Below are positions 32,667 through 40,249 of a stretch of 48,761 nt of DNA, in pieces; the stretch's first letter is position 1; every line of letters begins with the position of its first letter. The stretch spans positions 165,862 through 214,622 of the forward strand of contig PLOH01000070.1 in NCBI GenBank assembly GCA_003142955.1, given 5' to 3'. This DNA comes from Opitutia bacterium. Its GTDB lineage: Bacteria > Verrucomicrobiota > Verrucomicrobiia > Opitutales > Opitutaceae. The position numbers were made by a program, and so were the translations under genes. The notes beneath the pieces were generated by a model that searched no databases, was not told the DNA's origin, and was given only the letters and a program-made list of their open reading frames with translations.

Positions 32667-33335
32667 ATGAACAGAATGTTGAAATCAATCCTCACTTTAA
32701 CCGCCTTCGGCGCAGCCGCGCTCGGCCTTTCCGCCCAGCCGGCGGTGAAGTTGCTCACCGTCGACATGGGCAAGCTCTTTGAGAGCTACTACAAGACGGC
32801 GACAGAGTCGGCCAAACTCAAAGTAGATCAGCAGAAGGCACAGGATGAACTTGAGCGCAGGGTCAAGGAGCTCAACGGATTAGGAGACCAATATAAGGAG
32901 CTGCTGGAGCAGTCCAAGAGCGCGATGCTGAAAGACGAAGCGAAGACGAAGGCGGAGGCCGATGCGTCGAAGATGCTGGACGAGATCCGGCGGCGGCAGG
33001 GCGAAATCCAAAAATACCAAGGCGATGCAGGGAAACTGATCAATCAACAGATCAGCAGCATGCGGGCCGTGTTGCTCGATGAAATCCTCAAGAAGATCGC
33101 CGAACTGGGCAAGAGCAAGGGCGCGACCATGGTGATGGATCGGAACAGCCTCGTTTATGCGGATCCCACCTACGACATCACCGAAGAAGCCTTGGCCTTC
33201 ATCAACAAGGATCGCCCGGCCACCACGGCGCCCGCGGCGACGCCTACTGAGGAAGCTCCGACCGCTGCGGGGACGGCGCCAGCGACGTCGGCGGCTCCCG
33301 TTGTCACCGTTCCCGGGCTGGCTCCGAAGAAATAG
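32667..33335 (+). CDS. skp: Periplasmic chaperone Skp/OmpH family
   Basis: 222 residues from ATG 32667 (an in-frame GTG at 32655 is less likely). A signal peptide (MLKSILTLTAFGAAALGLSAQ) precedes a small beta part (VKLLTVDMGKLFESYYKT) and a long charged coiled coil of about 100 residues (TESAKLKVDQQKAQDELERRVKEL onward). The end (ILKKIAELGKSKGATMVMDRN, LVYADPTYDITEEALAFIN) returns to the core. The last 45 residues are Ala/Pro/Thr-rich and unlike Skp. It guides unfolded outer-membrane proteins to BamA. A clear terminator follows. Confidence 0.88.
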   Translation: MNRMLKSILTLTAFGAAALGLSAQPAVKLLTVDMGKLFESYYKTATESAKLKVDQQKAQDELERRVKELNGLGDQYKELLEQSKSAMLKDEAKTKAEADASKMLDEIRRRQGEIQKYQGDAGKLINQQISSMRAVLLDEILKKIAELGKSKGATMVMDRNSLVYADPTYDITEEALAFINKDRPATTAPAATPTEEAPTAAGTAPATSAAPVVTVPGLAPKK

Positions 33336-33378
33336 GCCGATCCCGCCGGGCCAATCGCCTGGAGTCCGGATTTTTAGA

Positions 33379-33412
33379 AAAGCCCCACCCGCGATTTGGG
33401 TGGGGTTTTTTC
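33379..33412 (+). terminator. Intrinsic terminator after skp
   Basis: CCCCACCC (33383-33390) pairs perfectly with GGGTGGGG (33398-33405) across a 7-base loop and is followed by six T residues; A residues before the stem add further pairs with the T-run. It closes the rplY-to-skp group of genes, and lpxD then needs its own promoter. Confidence 0.9.
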
Positions 33413-33515
33413 TTTGGGCCGGGCCGGAATTTTGCTTAAGTGCTCGATGACGGTTTCCGTTGCGAGCTCCGACTACCGGAGTCCGGCCGGCGTTCCGCCA
33501 TCGGAATCTTCCGCC

Positions 33516-34568
33516 ATGCAGCTTTCGTTTACCTCTGATGAGATTGCGGCCATCGTCCAAGCGCGAGCCGCCCGGGGCGCGACCACCCTCATGATTGAGG
33601 GGATCTCCGCACTCCGCACCGCCCGGCCTGGTGATCTGTCTTTTCTCAACCAGGCGAAGTACAAGGCGGACGTGGCGAGCACCCACGCTTCTGTGGTGCT
33701 GATTCCTCCGAATTATGTTGGGGAACCGAAGGCGAACCAGTGCTTGCTGGTGGTCGACCAGCCTTCCGTGGCGCTGGCGCGATTGTGTGCGCGCATCGAG
33801 TCGGCGTCGCGACCGCCGGTGGTGGCGGGCCTGCATCCCACGGCGGTGGTGGCGGCGGACGCTCGCGTCGCGGCGAGCGCTTCGATCGGCCCGTTGTGCG
33901 TGGTCGAGAGCGGTGCCCAGATTGGGGAACGGGCGTGCCTTCAGGCGGCGGTGTACGTAGGGCGCGAGGTTACGATTGGCGAGGATTGCCAGCTCCTGCC
34001 GGGCGTGCGGGTGTATGCCGGCTCTGAAATTGGGCGCCGGGTGCGGATTCATGCCAACGCGGTGATCGGATCAGACGGTTTTGGCTACGAATTCATCGCC
34101 GGACGCCATGAAAAAGTGCCGCAGATTGGGAAGACCGTGATTGAAGACGATGTGGAGATCGGCGCCGGCAGCACGATCGACCGCGCCCGGTTTGGCCGCA
34201 CGGTGATCGGGGAGGGAACGAAAATCGACAATCTGGTGCAGGTCGGGCACAATGTGATCATCGGACGACACTGCATCCTCTGCGCCCAGGTCGGGATTTC
34301 CGGCAGCGCCACAATCGAGGATTACGTTGTCCTTGCGGGCCAGGTCGGAGTGGTTGGACACATCACCATTGGCCGCGGAGCGAAGGTTGGTGGTGGGGCC
34401 GCGGTGTCGAGCGACATCGAGGCGGGAAGTTCCGTCAATGGATCCCCGGCCGTTCCCTTGATGCTGGAGCGCCGCATTGCCGTGCTCAAGCAGCGCCTGC
34501 CCGAGCTCTTTCACCGGGTCGACGCGCTGGAAGAACAGTTGAAGGGACTCGCTGGCGCCGGGCCGTGA
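33516..34568 (+). CDS. lpxD: UDP-3-O-acylglucosamine N-acyltransferase LpxD
   Basis: 350 residues from ATG 33516, chosen because the family begins with a segment like MQLSFTSDEIAAIV; an ATG at 33447 would add 23 residues. The left-handed beta-helix hexapeptide repeats run from about VAGLHPTAVVAADARV to VVGHITIGRGAKVGGGAAV. The DGFGYE loop and the catalytic histidine in VQVGHNVIIG are present, and a C-terminal helix ends the protein. LpxD adds the N-linked acyl chain in lipid A synthesis. No other lpx gene is in the window. Confidence 0.94.
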   Translation: MQLSFTSDEIAAIVQARAARGATTLMIEGISALRTARPGDLSFLNQAKYKADVASTHASVVLIPPNYVGEPKANQCLLVVDQPSVALARLCARIESASRPPVVAGLHPTAVVAADARVAASASIGPLCVVESGAQIGERACLQAAVYVGREVTIGEDCQLLPGVRVYAGSEIGRRVRIHANAVIGSDGFGYEFIAGRHEKVPQIGKTVIEDDVEIGAGSTIDRARFGRTVIGEGTKIDNLVQVGHNVIIGRHCILCAQVGISGSATIEDYVVLAGQVGVVGHITIGRGAKVGGGAAVSSDIEAGSSVNGSPAVPLMLERRIAVLKQRLPELFHRVDALEEQLKGLAGAGP

Positions 34569-34616
34569 GAATTGACTTCCGCCGCCGCCGCTTCTGGGCA
34601 AGATGGTGGGTATTAT

Positions 34617-35564
34617 ATGAGCGACTTTCGGCTGAAAGTATTCTCCGGAAACTCTAATCGGCCCTTGGCAGAGGAAATCTGCCGGCACATCAACGCCCCG
34701 CTGGGCGAGGCCACGGTGACCAGTTTTCCGGACGGCGAATCGTTTGTGAAGATCAACGAGAACATCCGCGGCGCGGATGTGTTCATCATCCAGTCGACTT
34801 GTCCGCCGTCGAACCATCACTTGATGGAATTGCTCATCATGATCGACGCGGCCCGCCGGGCGTCGGCGCAACGCATCACCGCGGTCATGCCGTTCTACGG
34901 TTACGCGCGCCAGGATCGCAAGGACCAGCCCCGGGTGCCCATCACCGCCAAACTGGTGGCGAACCTGCTCGTGGCCGCGGGCGCCAATCGCGTGCTCACC
35001 ATGGATCTCCACAGCCAGCAGATCCAGGGCTTCTTCGACATCCCCGTCGACCATCTCTACGCCTCGCCCGTGTTCTTTGACTACTTGGCGAAGGACATGC
35101 CACCGGGTCTCGTCGTCTGTTCGCCCGATGTCGGAGGCATGAAGATGGCCGCGGCATACGCGGACATGCTGGGGGCGGGCCTTGGGCTCGTGGCGAAGAA
35201 GCGCAAGAGCGCCACCACAGTCGAGGCGATCAACGTGGTCGGTGAAGTGGATGGGTGTGAAGTACTGCTGGTCGACGACATCACTGAGACCGCCGGCACT
35301 TTGATTGCGGCCGCGAAAATCCTCCGTGACAGCGGGGCCACGAAAGTGCGGGCGGCCGTCAGCCACTGCATTCTCAGCGATATGGCCTATGAACGGTTGA
35401 AGGGCGGGCTGATCGATGAGCTCATCATCACCAATTCGATTCCCAATGATCCGCGCGGCCTGCCCATCACCGCCCTGAGCATCGCCAGTCTGCTCGGCGA
35501 TGCGATCGTGCGCATCAACAGCAACGAGAGCATCACCAGCCTGTTTAAGATCAAGGGATTCTGA
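34617..35564 (+). CDS. prs: Ribose-phosphate pyrophosphokinase
   Basis: 315 residues from ATG 34617. It makes PRPP from ribose-5-phosphate and ATP. Seen: KVFSGNSNRPLAEEI, SFPDGESFVKI, the catalytic flexible loop MPFYGYARQDRKDQPRVPI, the regulatory segment MDLHSQQIQGFFDIPVDHLYASP, and the PRPP loop LLVDDITETAGTL. That loop usually reads DTAGT or DTGGT; the Glu here is a mild variant also known in the family. The C-terminal ISSLFxxKG type end is present as ITSLFKIKGF. Confidence 0.95.
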   Translation: MSDFRLKVFSGNSNRPLAEEICRHINAPLGEATVTSFPDGESFVKINENIRGADVFIIQSTCPPSNHHLMELLIMIDAARRASAQRITAVMPFYGYARQDRKDQPRVPITAKLVANLLVAAGANRVLTMDLHSQQIQGFFDIPVDHLYASPVFFDYLAKDMPPGLVVCSPDVGGMKMAAAYADMLGAGLGLVAKKRKSATTVEAINVVGEVDGCEVLLVDDITETAGTLIAAAKILRDSGATKVRAAVSHCILSDMAYERLKGGLIDELIITNSIPNDPRGLPITALSIASLLGDAIVRINSNESITSLFKIKGF

Positions 35565-35626
35565 GCAGGTCCGGTTTGTGTGGAACCGTGCGCGCGGCTG
35601 GTAGGTCCACTGGCTCCCCCTCTTTC

Positions 35627-37018
35627 ATGAAGCTCAAAATCCTCCTTCACGGTCTGGCGTTGGTCCTGACGGCACTCCTCCTGGCTGGCGCCAAGGAAGC
35701 GCCCCCGCCCAAACCGGTGCTCAAGATCGATCTGTCGCCCCTCAATGACGGGAAATCCGCCCCCGTGGTGAGTTATGCCGATGTCGTAGAACCGGTGCAG
35801 AAAGCGGTCGTGTCAATCTACTCGAGCAAGACGGTGCGACACCACCTGCCGCCCTCGTTCCAGCAGCTCTTCGGCGACGACGATCACGAGTCGCGTGAAG
35901 AGGGTCTCGGCTCCGGGGTGATCGTTTCGCCCAATGGCTATATCCTGACCAACAACCACGTCGTCGAAGGCGCGGACGAACTCAAGGTGGCTCTGGCGGA
36001 TGACCGTGAGTTCAAAGGCAGGATCATCGGCACGGACCCCAAGACCGATGTCGCCGTCATCAAGATCGAGGCGGACAATCTTCCCACGATCACGCTGGCG
36101 GACAGCGACCGGTTGCGGGTCGGCGATGTGGTGTTTGCCGTCGGCAATCCGCTCGACATCGGCGAGACGGTGACGGCCGGCATCGTCTCCGCCAAAGGCC
36201 GGCGCGTTCATCTGCTGGACGATATCAACGGCTACGAGGATTTCATCCAGACCGACGCCGCCATCAACCTGGGCAATTCCGGCGGCGCGCTTGTCGACGC
36301 GAGAGGTCGTCTGGTGGGCATCAATAGTGCGATCATGTCGACCACCAATGGTAGCATGGGCATCGGATTCGCGGTCCCGATCAATCTCGCTTCGAGCGTG
36401 ATGCAGAGCCTGATCGCGACTGGCACGGTGGCGCGCGGCTATCTGGGCGTCGGGGTGGATCCCCTCACCCCGGAACTGGCTGAGGCGATGGGCAAGGATG
36501 CCAAGGGAATGGTGATCTCGACTGTCACCCCGGACAGCCCGGCGGCCAAGGCCGGGTTAAAGCAGGAGGACGTCATCGTCGCGATCAACGGCCGGCCGGT
36601 AGATTCCCTCGAGGGGTTGCGAATGATCATTGCCCAGACTGCCCCGGGGACGAAGGTGAAGGTGAAGTATCTGCGCGAAGGCAAGATGGCGGAGTTGGAG
36701 GTCACGCTCACGAAGCTCGCGGACGACAGCGGCAAGCCAGATGAGTTTGTCACCGGCGTCACAGTGGCGCAGGTGGACGATGATGCGCGGCGCACCTTCC
36801 GACTGCCAGACGAAGTCGACGGGTTGGTCGTGACCGACGTCGCTGACACCTCGCCCTTCCGTGAACGATTCCGCCCGGGCATGGTCATCGTGCAGGTCAA
36901 TCGCGCACCAGTAGACGATGTCGCGGGAGCGCGCGCCCAACTGCGCCCCGGGCGCAATTTTTGCCGGGTCTGGGAACGCGGCAGCTACCGGTACGTTCCC
37001 TTCAAGAACGGGGAGTGA
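35627..37018 (+). CDS. degP: DegP/HtrA-type periplasmic serine protease
   Basis: 463 residues from ATG 35627 with a signal peptide (MKLKILLHGLALVLTALLLAGA). The catalytic set is His111 (TNNHVVEG), Asp141 (TDVAVIKI) and Ser218 (GNSGGAL). Two PDZ domains follow, the first from about GYLGVGVDPLTPELAEAMG and the second, shorter, near VDGLVVTDVADTSPFRERFRPGMVI. DegP degrades or refolds damaged envelope proteins, in line with bamA and skp upstream. Whether it is DegP, DegQ or DegS by function cannot be told by eye. Confidence 0.92.
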   Translation: MKLKILLHGLALVLTALLLAGAKEAPPPKPVLKIDLSPLNDGKSAPVVSYADVVEPVQKAVVSIYSSKTVRHHLPPSFQQLFGDDDHESREEGLGSGVIVSPNGYILTNNHVVEGADELKVALADDREFKGRIIGTDPKTDVAVIKIEADNLPTITLADSDRLRVGDVVFAVGNPLDIGETVTAGIVSAKGRRVHLLDDINGYEDFIQTDAAINLGNSGGALVDARGRLVGINSAIMSTTNGSMGIGFAVPINLASSVMQSLIATGTVARGYLGVGVDPLTPELAEAMGKDAKGMVISTVTPDSPAAKAGLKQEDVIVAINGRPVDSLEGLRMIIAQTAPGTKVKVKYLREGKMAELEVTLTKLADDSGKPDEFVTGVTVAQVDDDARRTFRLPDEVDGLVVTDVADTSPFRERFRPGMVIVQVNRAPVDDVAGARAQLRPGRNFCRVWERGSYRYVPFKNGE

Positions 37019-37073
37019 GGCCGATCTTTGGCAGCGGGTAGTGAGTAGCCGGGAGCAATTACTGAGTCTTACG

Positions 37074-37164
37074 GAATGAAGTGACACTGGTGGCGCGCGT
37101 TGTCCCCAACGCGCCCAGAGCGTCTTGTGGACAAGCCGTTCCACCTTTGGAAGTCACTTCATTC
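37074..37164. repeat. MITE-like palindromic element of 91 bp
   Basis: A perfect 12-bp inverted repeat, GAATGAAGTGAC at 37074-37085 and GTCACTTCATTC at 37153-37164, encloses a second hairpin (GCGCGTTG / CAACGCGC, 8 bp, loop tccc). No reading frame of note is inside. It lies in the 233-bp gap after degP. A T-run is missing, so a terminator is less likely than a small mobile or dispersed repeat. Confidence 0.7.
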
Positions 37165-37224
37165 TGCAAATCTCATTGATACGCAGAAGACAGCGAACGA
37201 TCGGCGGAAGGAGGGTCGTTCTAC

Positions 37225-37252
37225 TCACTACTCGATGCTCGCTACTGCTGGT
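37225..37252. repeat. 28-bp direct repeat, copy 1 (3' flank of the decayed permease)
   Basis: The sequence from 37225 to 37252 (tcactactcgatgctcgcta and following ctgctggt) is nearly identical to 40222-40249, with a single C/T difference. Both copies lie at the stop-codon side of a permease gene. Confidence 0.85.
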
Positions 37253-37600
37253 CATTCCGCCCTTAGCGCGATCATCGGGTCGACCCGGGTTGCGCGGACG
37301 GCCGGCACGACGGTGGCGACAAAGGCGGCGCCCGAAAGCAACAATGCAACCGAACCGTACGTGAGCGGGTCGTACGGGCTGATGTCGAACAGCTGGCTGG
37401 CAATGCCATCCCGGAACATCACGCCGTAAAGGCCGACGGAGGCCAGAATCACCGCAACCGCGCCGAAGACGGTGAACATCGTGGCGACGATGCCGAGGGC
37501 GAGCACGGTGACGGCAAGACAACAAACAACAAAAGCCCTTCTCCTTGACCAGAACGCGGGCTCCGACGCGAAGGTCTTGCACGAAGATTGCGAGGATCAT
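37252..37600 (-). pseudogene. Decayed FtsX-type orphan permease, internally deleted and frameshifted
   Basis: On the minus strand the start [18 protein letters not shown] (from ATG 37600) matches the front of the neighbouring permeases (LADLRFALRQFAKSPGF). After KGF the frame must shift to continue as [21 protein letters not shown], the first membrane segment. Then comes [14 protein letters not shown], which belongs to the C-terminal membrane block, then [21 protein letters not shown] and the family end [17 protein letters not shown]. Compared with the 797-residue neighbour, about 650-700 residues of the middle are missing, including the large periplasmic domain, plus about 60 near the end. 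This is a relic and not an active transporter. Confidence 0.8.
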
Positions 37601-37692
37601 GGGGAAGCAGCGAGGGATGGATACCGACGAAGTTCGAAGTTGGAACGTGAAGATAAACTAGCTTCTCGATTCCCGCCACTCTGTTCAGGCCG

Positions 37693-40086
37693 TCACTCCG
37701 CCCGCAGGGCGTCAATCGGGTTCACCCGGGTGGCTTTTCTTGCCGGTAGCCAACAGGCAGCTGTCGTCGCTGCGAGCAGGGCGAGCGCGACGACCGCGAA
37801 TACGGCGGGATCGACCCTGGAAACGTCATAGAGCTGGCTGGCGATCAGGTATCCGGCGCCGATACTGCAGACCGCACCGATTCCCAGTCCGATGAGCACG
37901 AGCTTGAGGCCGCTCCGCATCACGAGCGTGACCACCTGACCGGCTCCGGCGCCGAGAGCAATCCGGATCCCCAGCTCCCGTGTCCGCTGTGCGACGGCAT
38001 AGGCCATTATACCATAGATGCCAATACAGGCCAGAACGAGCGCTGTGACGGAAAAGACGCCGATAAGCGTCAACATGGTCCGACGGGTTTGCAGCGTCTT
38101 TTCAACGGATTGTTCCAATGTCCCGAGATTGGCGATGGGCTGTTCCGGGTCGACGGCCCGGACAGCCTTGCGAACCTCTCCCGCCAGCGTCAGGGGAGGC
38201 AGACGCGTGCGGACAAGGATGCTTGTAAACCACGGAAAATGAACCTGCGGAACGTAGAAGTGCGGCCTGGGTTGGACGTCGAGCTGATACTGGCGGATGT
38301 CATCCACAATGCCCACGATCTCCCAGGTCGCATCCAAAGTGTGCAGTTGGTGCCCGAGCGGATCGTCGTCGCCGAACAACCGCCGCGCGACGGTTTGGTT
38401 GATGATGATGACCTTTGGCGCCTTTTCTTCATTGTCTGCCTCGGTGAAGAGGCGACCGCGGAGCAGCGGAATCTCGACGACTTGAAAAAAACCTCCGGCG
38501 ATGGCGTCGAAACCGGAATGGAAATTCTCCCTTGTCTCCGGCCGATCCGCGCGACTGGCCACGTCGTCGAAATAGCCGACCGGCTTGCTCATGGGGGCCG
38601 ACGAGGCCATGCCCGCGCCCGCAACACCGGGAATCTGCTCGATCTTCTGCAGGATGTCGCGGACGAAACGCACCCGGTGGCCGCTGGTGGGGGCTTTGCG
38701 GCCGGGCTGGGTGAGTTCAAAGGTCAGCACATTCTCACGGTTGAATCCGGGATTCGCATTCAGCACCTTGATGAAGCTGCGCAGCAGGAGCCCGGCGGAA
38801 GTCAGGAGCACCACGGTCAGGGTCGTCTCGGAGACAATCAGCAACGATTGCATCCGCCGGCGGGATCCCGTCGTCGATCCGCGTGCGCCTTCCTTGAGAT
38901 GCTGATTCAGGTCGGGCCGGGCCACGCTCAAGGCCGGAAAGATCCCGAACAAGAGCCCGGTCGTCAAAATCGTGGCCAGGGCAAAACTGAAAACGCGGGC
39001 GTCACATCCAATCTCCATGCCGCCGCCCGCCTTGACGCCGGTGAATGCAAGCAGAGCCGGGACCGCATAAACGCCGAGCACCACACCGGCGGCGCCTCCA
39101 ATCACGGCGAGCAACAGGCTTTCGGTCAGCAACTGGCGGACGATTCTGCCCGTGGATGCGCCCAACGCGACGCGCACGGCGATCTCCCCCTGGCGGGAGG
39201 CCCCCTTGGCGAGGAGCAGATTGGCGATGTTGGCACAAGCGATCAGCAGGACCAGGCCGACGGCGGCCAACAGCGTCAGGACGTAAGGCCGCAAATCACC
39301 GAACAGCGATTCCTGCAGGGTCTGGATCGTCACAGACCAGGGCTGTTTGAACTGCGGATAGGAAGCGTTCAGGGCGCGCTTGACCGTGGCGAGCTCCTCC
39401 TGCGCCTGCTGTATCGTCGCCCCCGATTTCAGCCGTCCGATCACGAAGCAGATATAGTTGTAGTTGCGCGGTTGCTTCCACGCGTCGGCGCGGATGGTCG
39501 CGGGTACCAGGAAATCCCCGCGGGAGTTGACGAGGGCGTTGGGTGCCAGGACGCCGATCACCGTGTAGCTCAGCCCGTCAAGCCTGATTGCCCGACCAAC
39601 AATGTTTGGGTTGCCGTTGAAGCGCGACTGCCAGAGCTCGCAGGAAAGGATCACGACGTGGCGATTGCCGCCAGGCGCGTCGTCCTGCGGAGAAAACCCC
39701 CGGCCGAGCTTGGGATTGACGCGGAGCACCCGCAGATAATCGGCACTGACTTCGGCGCCGCTAATCCGGACCGGCTCACCTTCTCCGGTCAGGTTGGCGT
39801 CGATCATGTGGATTGCGGCAACGGTCTCAAGCTGGGTCGTATGATCCTGCCAGTCCATGAAGACGCCACCAGAGGCTTGCGAGCGCCCCCCGGTTTCCGG
39901 CGCCTCCCAGATTTGTACGATCCGGTCGGAATCCGGGTAGGGCAGGGGTTTGAGAAGCAAAGCATCGACAATACTGAAGATCGCGGTATTGGCGCCGATG
40001 CCCAGCGCAAGCGTAAGAATGGCCACAGCGACAAAGCCGGGCGACTTGGCGAACTGCCGGAGGGCAAACCGGAGGTCGGCGAGCAT
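37693..40086 (-). CDS. FtsX/MacB-type ABC permease, orphan (ADOP-like) subfamily, copy A
   Basis: 797 residues. N-terminal MLADLRFALRQFAKSPGFVAVAILTLALGIGANTAIFSIVDALLLKPLPYP is the start typical of these permeases. A periplasmic MacB-type domain follows, then three helices near 270-390 (VLTLLAAVGLVLLIACANIANLLLAKGASRQGEIAVRVALGAS), a second periplasmic domain and the last helix block with IYGIMAYAVAQRTRELGIRIALGAG, ending ARKATRVNPIDALRAE. These proteins have two FtsX modules. The ATPase and the TolC-like protein are upstream in the same operon. The substrate is unknown. No Shine-Dalgarno is seen; the start follows a pyrimidine-rich leader. Confidence 0.88.
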   Translation of the reverse strand: MLADLRFALRQFAKSPGFVAVAILTLALGIGANTAIFSIVDALLLKPLPYPDSDRIVQIWEAPETGGRSQASGGVFMDWQDHTTQLETVAAIHMIDANLTGEGEPVRISGAEVSADYLRVLRVNPKLGRGFSPQDDAPGGNRHVVILSCELWQSRFNGNPNIVGRAIRLDGLSYTVIGVLAPNALVNSRGDFLVPATIRADAWKQPRNYNYICFVIGRLKSGATIQQAQEELATVKRALNASYPQFKQPWSVTIQTLQESLFGDLRPYVLTLLAAVGLVLLIACANIANLLLAKGASRQGEIAVRVALGASTGRIVRQLLTESLLLAVIGGAAGVVLGVYAVPALLAFTGVKAGGGMEIGCDARVFSFALATILTTGLLFGIFPALSVARPDLNQHLKEGARGSTTGSRRRMQSLLIVSETTLTVVLLTSAGLLLRSFIKVLNANPGFNRENVLTFELTQPGRKAPTSGHRVRFVRDILQKIEQIPGVAGAGMASSAPMSKPVGYFDDVASRADRPETRENFHSGFDAIAGGFFQVVEIPLLRGRLFTEADNEEKAPKVIIINQTVARRLFGDDDPLGHQLHTLDATWEIVGIVDDIRQYQLDVQPRPHFYVPQVHFPWFTSILVRTRLPPLTLAGEVRKAVRAVDPEQPIANLGTLEQSVEKTLQTRRTMLTLIGVFSVTALVLACIGIYGIMAYAVAQRTRELGIRIALGAGAGQVVTLVMRSGLKLVLIGLGIGAVCSIGAGYLIASQLYDVSRVDPAVFAVVALALLAATTAACWLPARKATRVNPIDALRAE

Positions 40087-40088
40087 TA

Positions 40089-40144
40089 GTGAGTGAAAGT
40101 GAGGGTGAAAGTGAAAGTGAGACTGAGAGTGAAGGTGAAAGGGG
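40089..40144. repeat. GTGAAA/GTGAGG hexamer tract, 5' flank of permease copy A
   Basis: Imperfect hexamers (gtgaaa, gtgagg, gtgaag) fill 40089-40144 directly before the start codon at 40086. On the coding strand this is a TTTCAC/CCTCAC pyrimidine tract. A similar tract stands before copy B. The rest of the gap to 40250 includes the second copy of the 28-bp repeat and related agcgagtagcggg sequence. Confidence 0.8.
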
Positions 40145-40221
40145 AAAGCGAGTAGCGGGCAGCGAGCAGAAGCTGGCAGGCGGTTGAGATTGATGGAGGA
40201 TGTGCTTGGGCTACTCGCTCC

Positions 40222-40249
40222 TCACTATTCGATGCTCGCTACTGCTGGT
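40222..40249. repeat. 28-bp direct repeat, copy 2 (3' flank of permease copy B)
   Basis: Partner of the repeat at 37225-37252 with one mismatch in 28 bases. It ends one base before the stop codon of the permease at 40250, just as copy 1 ends at the stop of the decayed permease. Confidence 0.85.

Noticed and set aside
34572-34616. TTGACT ... TATTAT before prs as a promoter
   Set aside because: The spacing is 33 bp, too long for a sigma-70 promoter, and no second box at a proper distance was seen.
35265-35300. Changed PRPP loop in prs (ETAGT in place of DTAGT)
   Set aside because: A Glu variant at this place is known in the family, and all other motifs are intact, so no loss of function is claimed.
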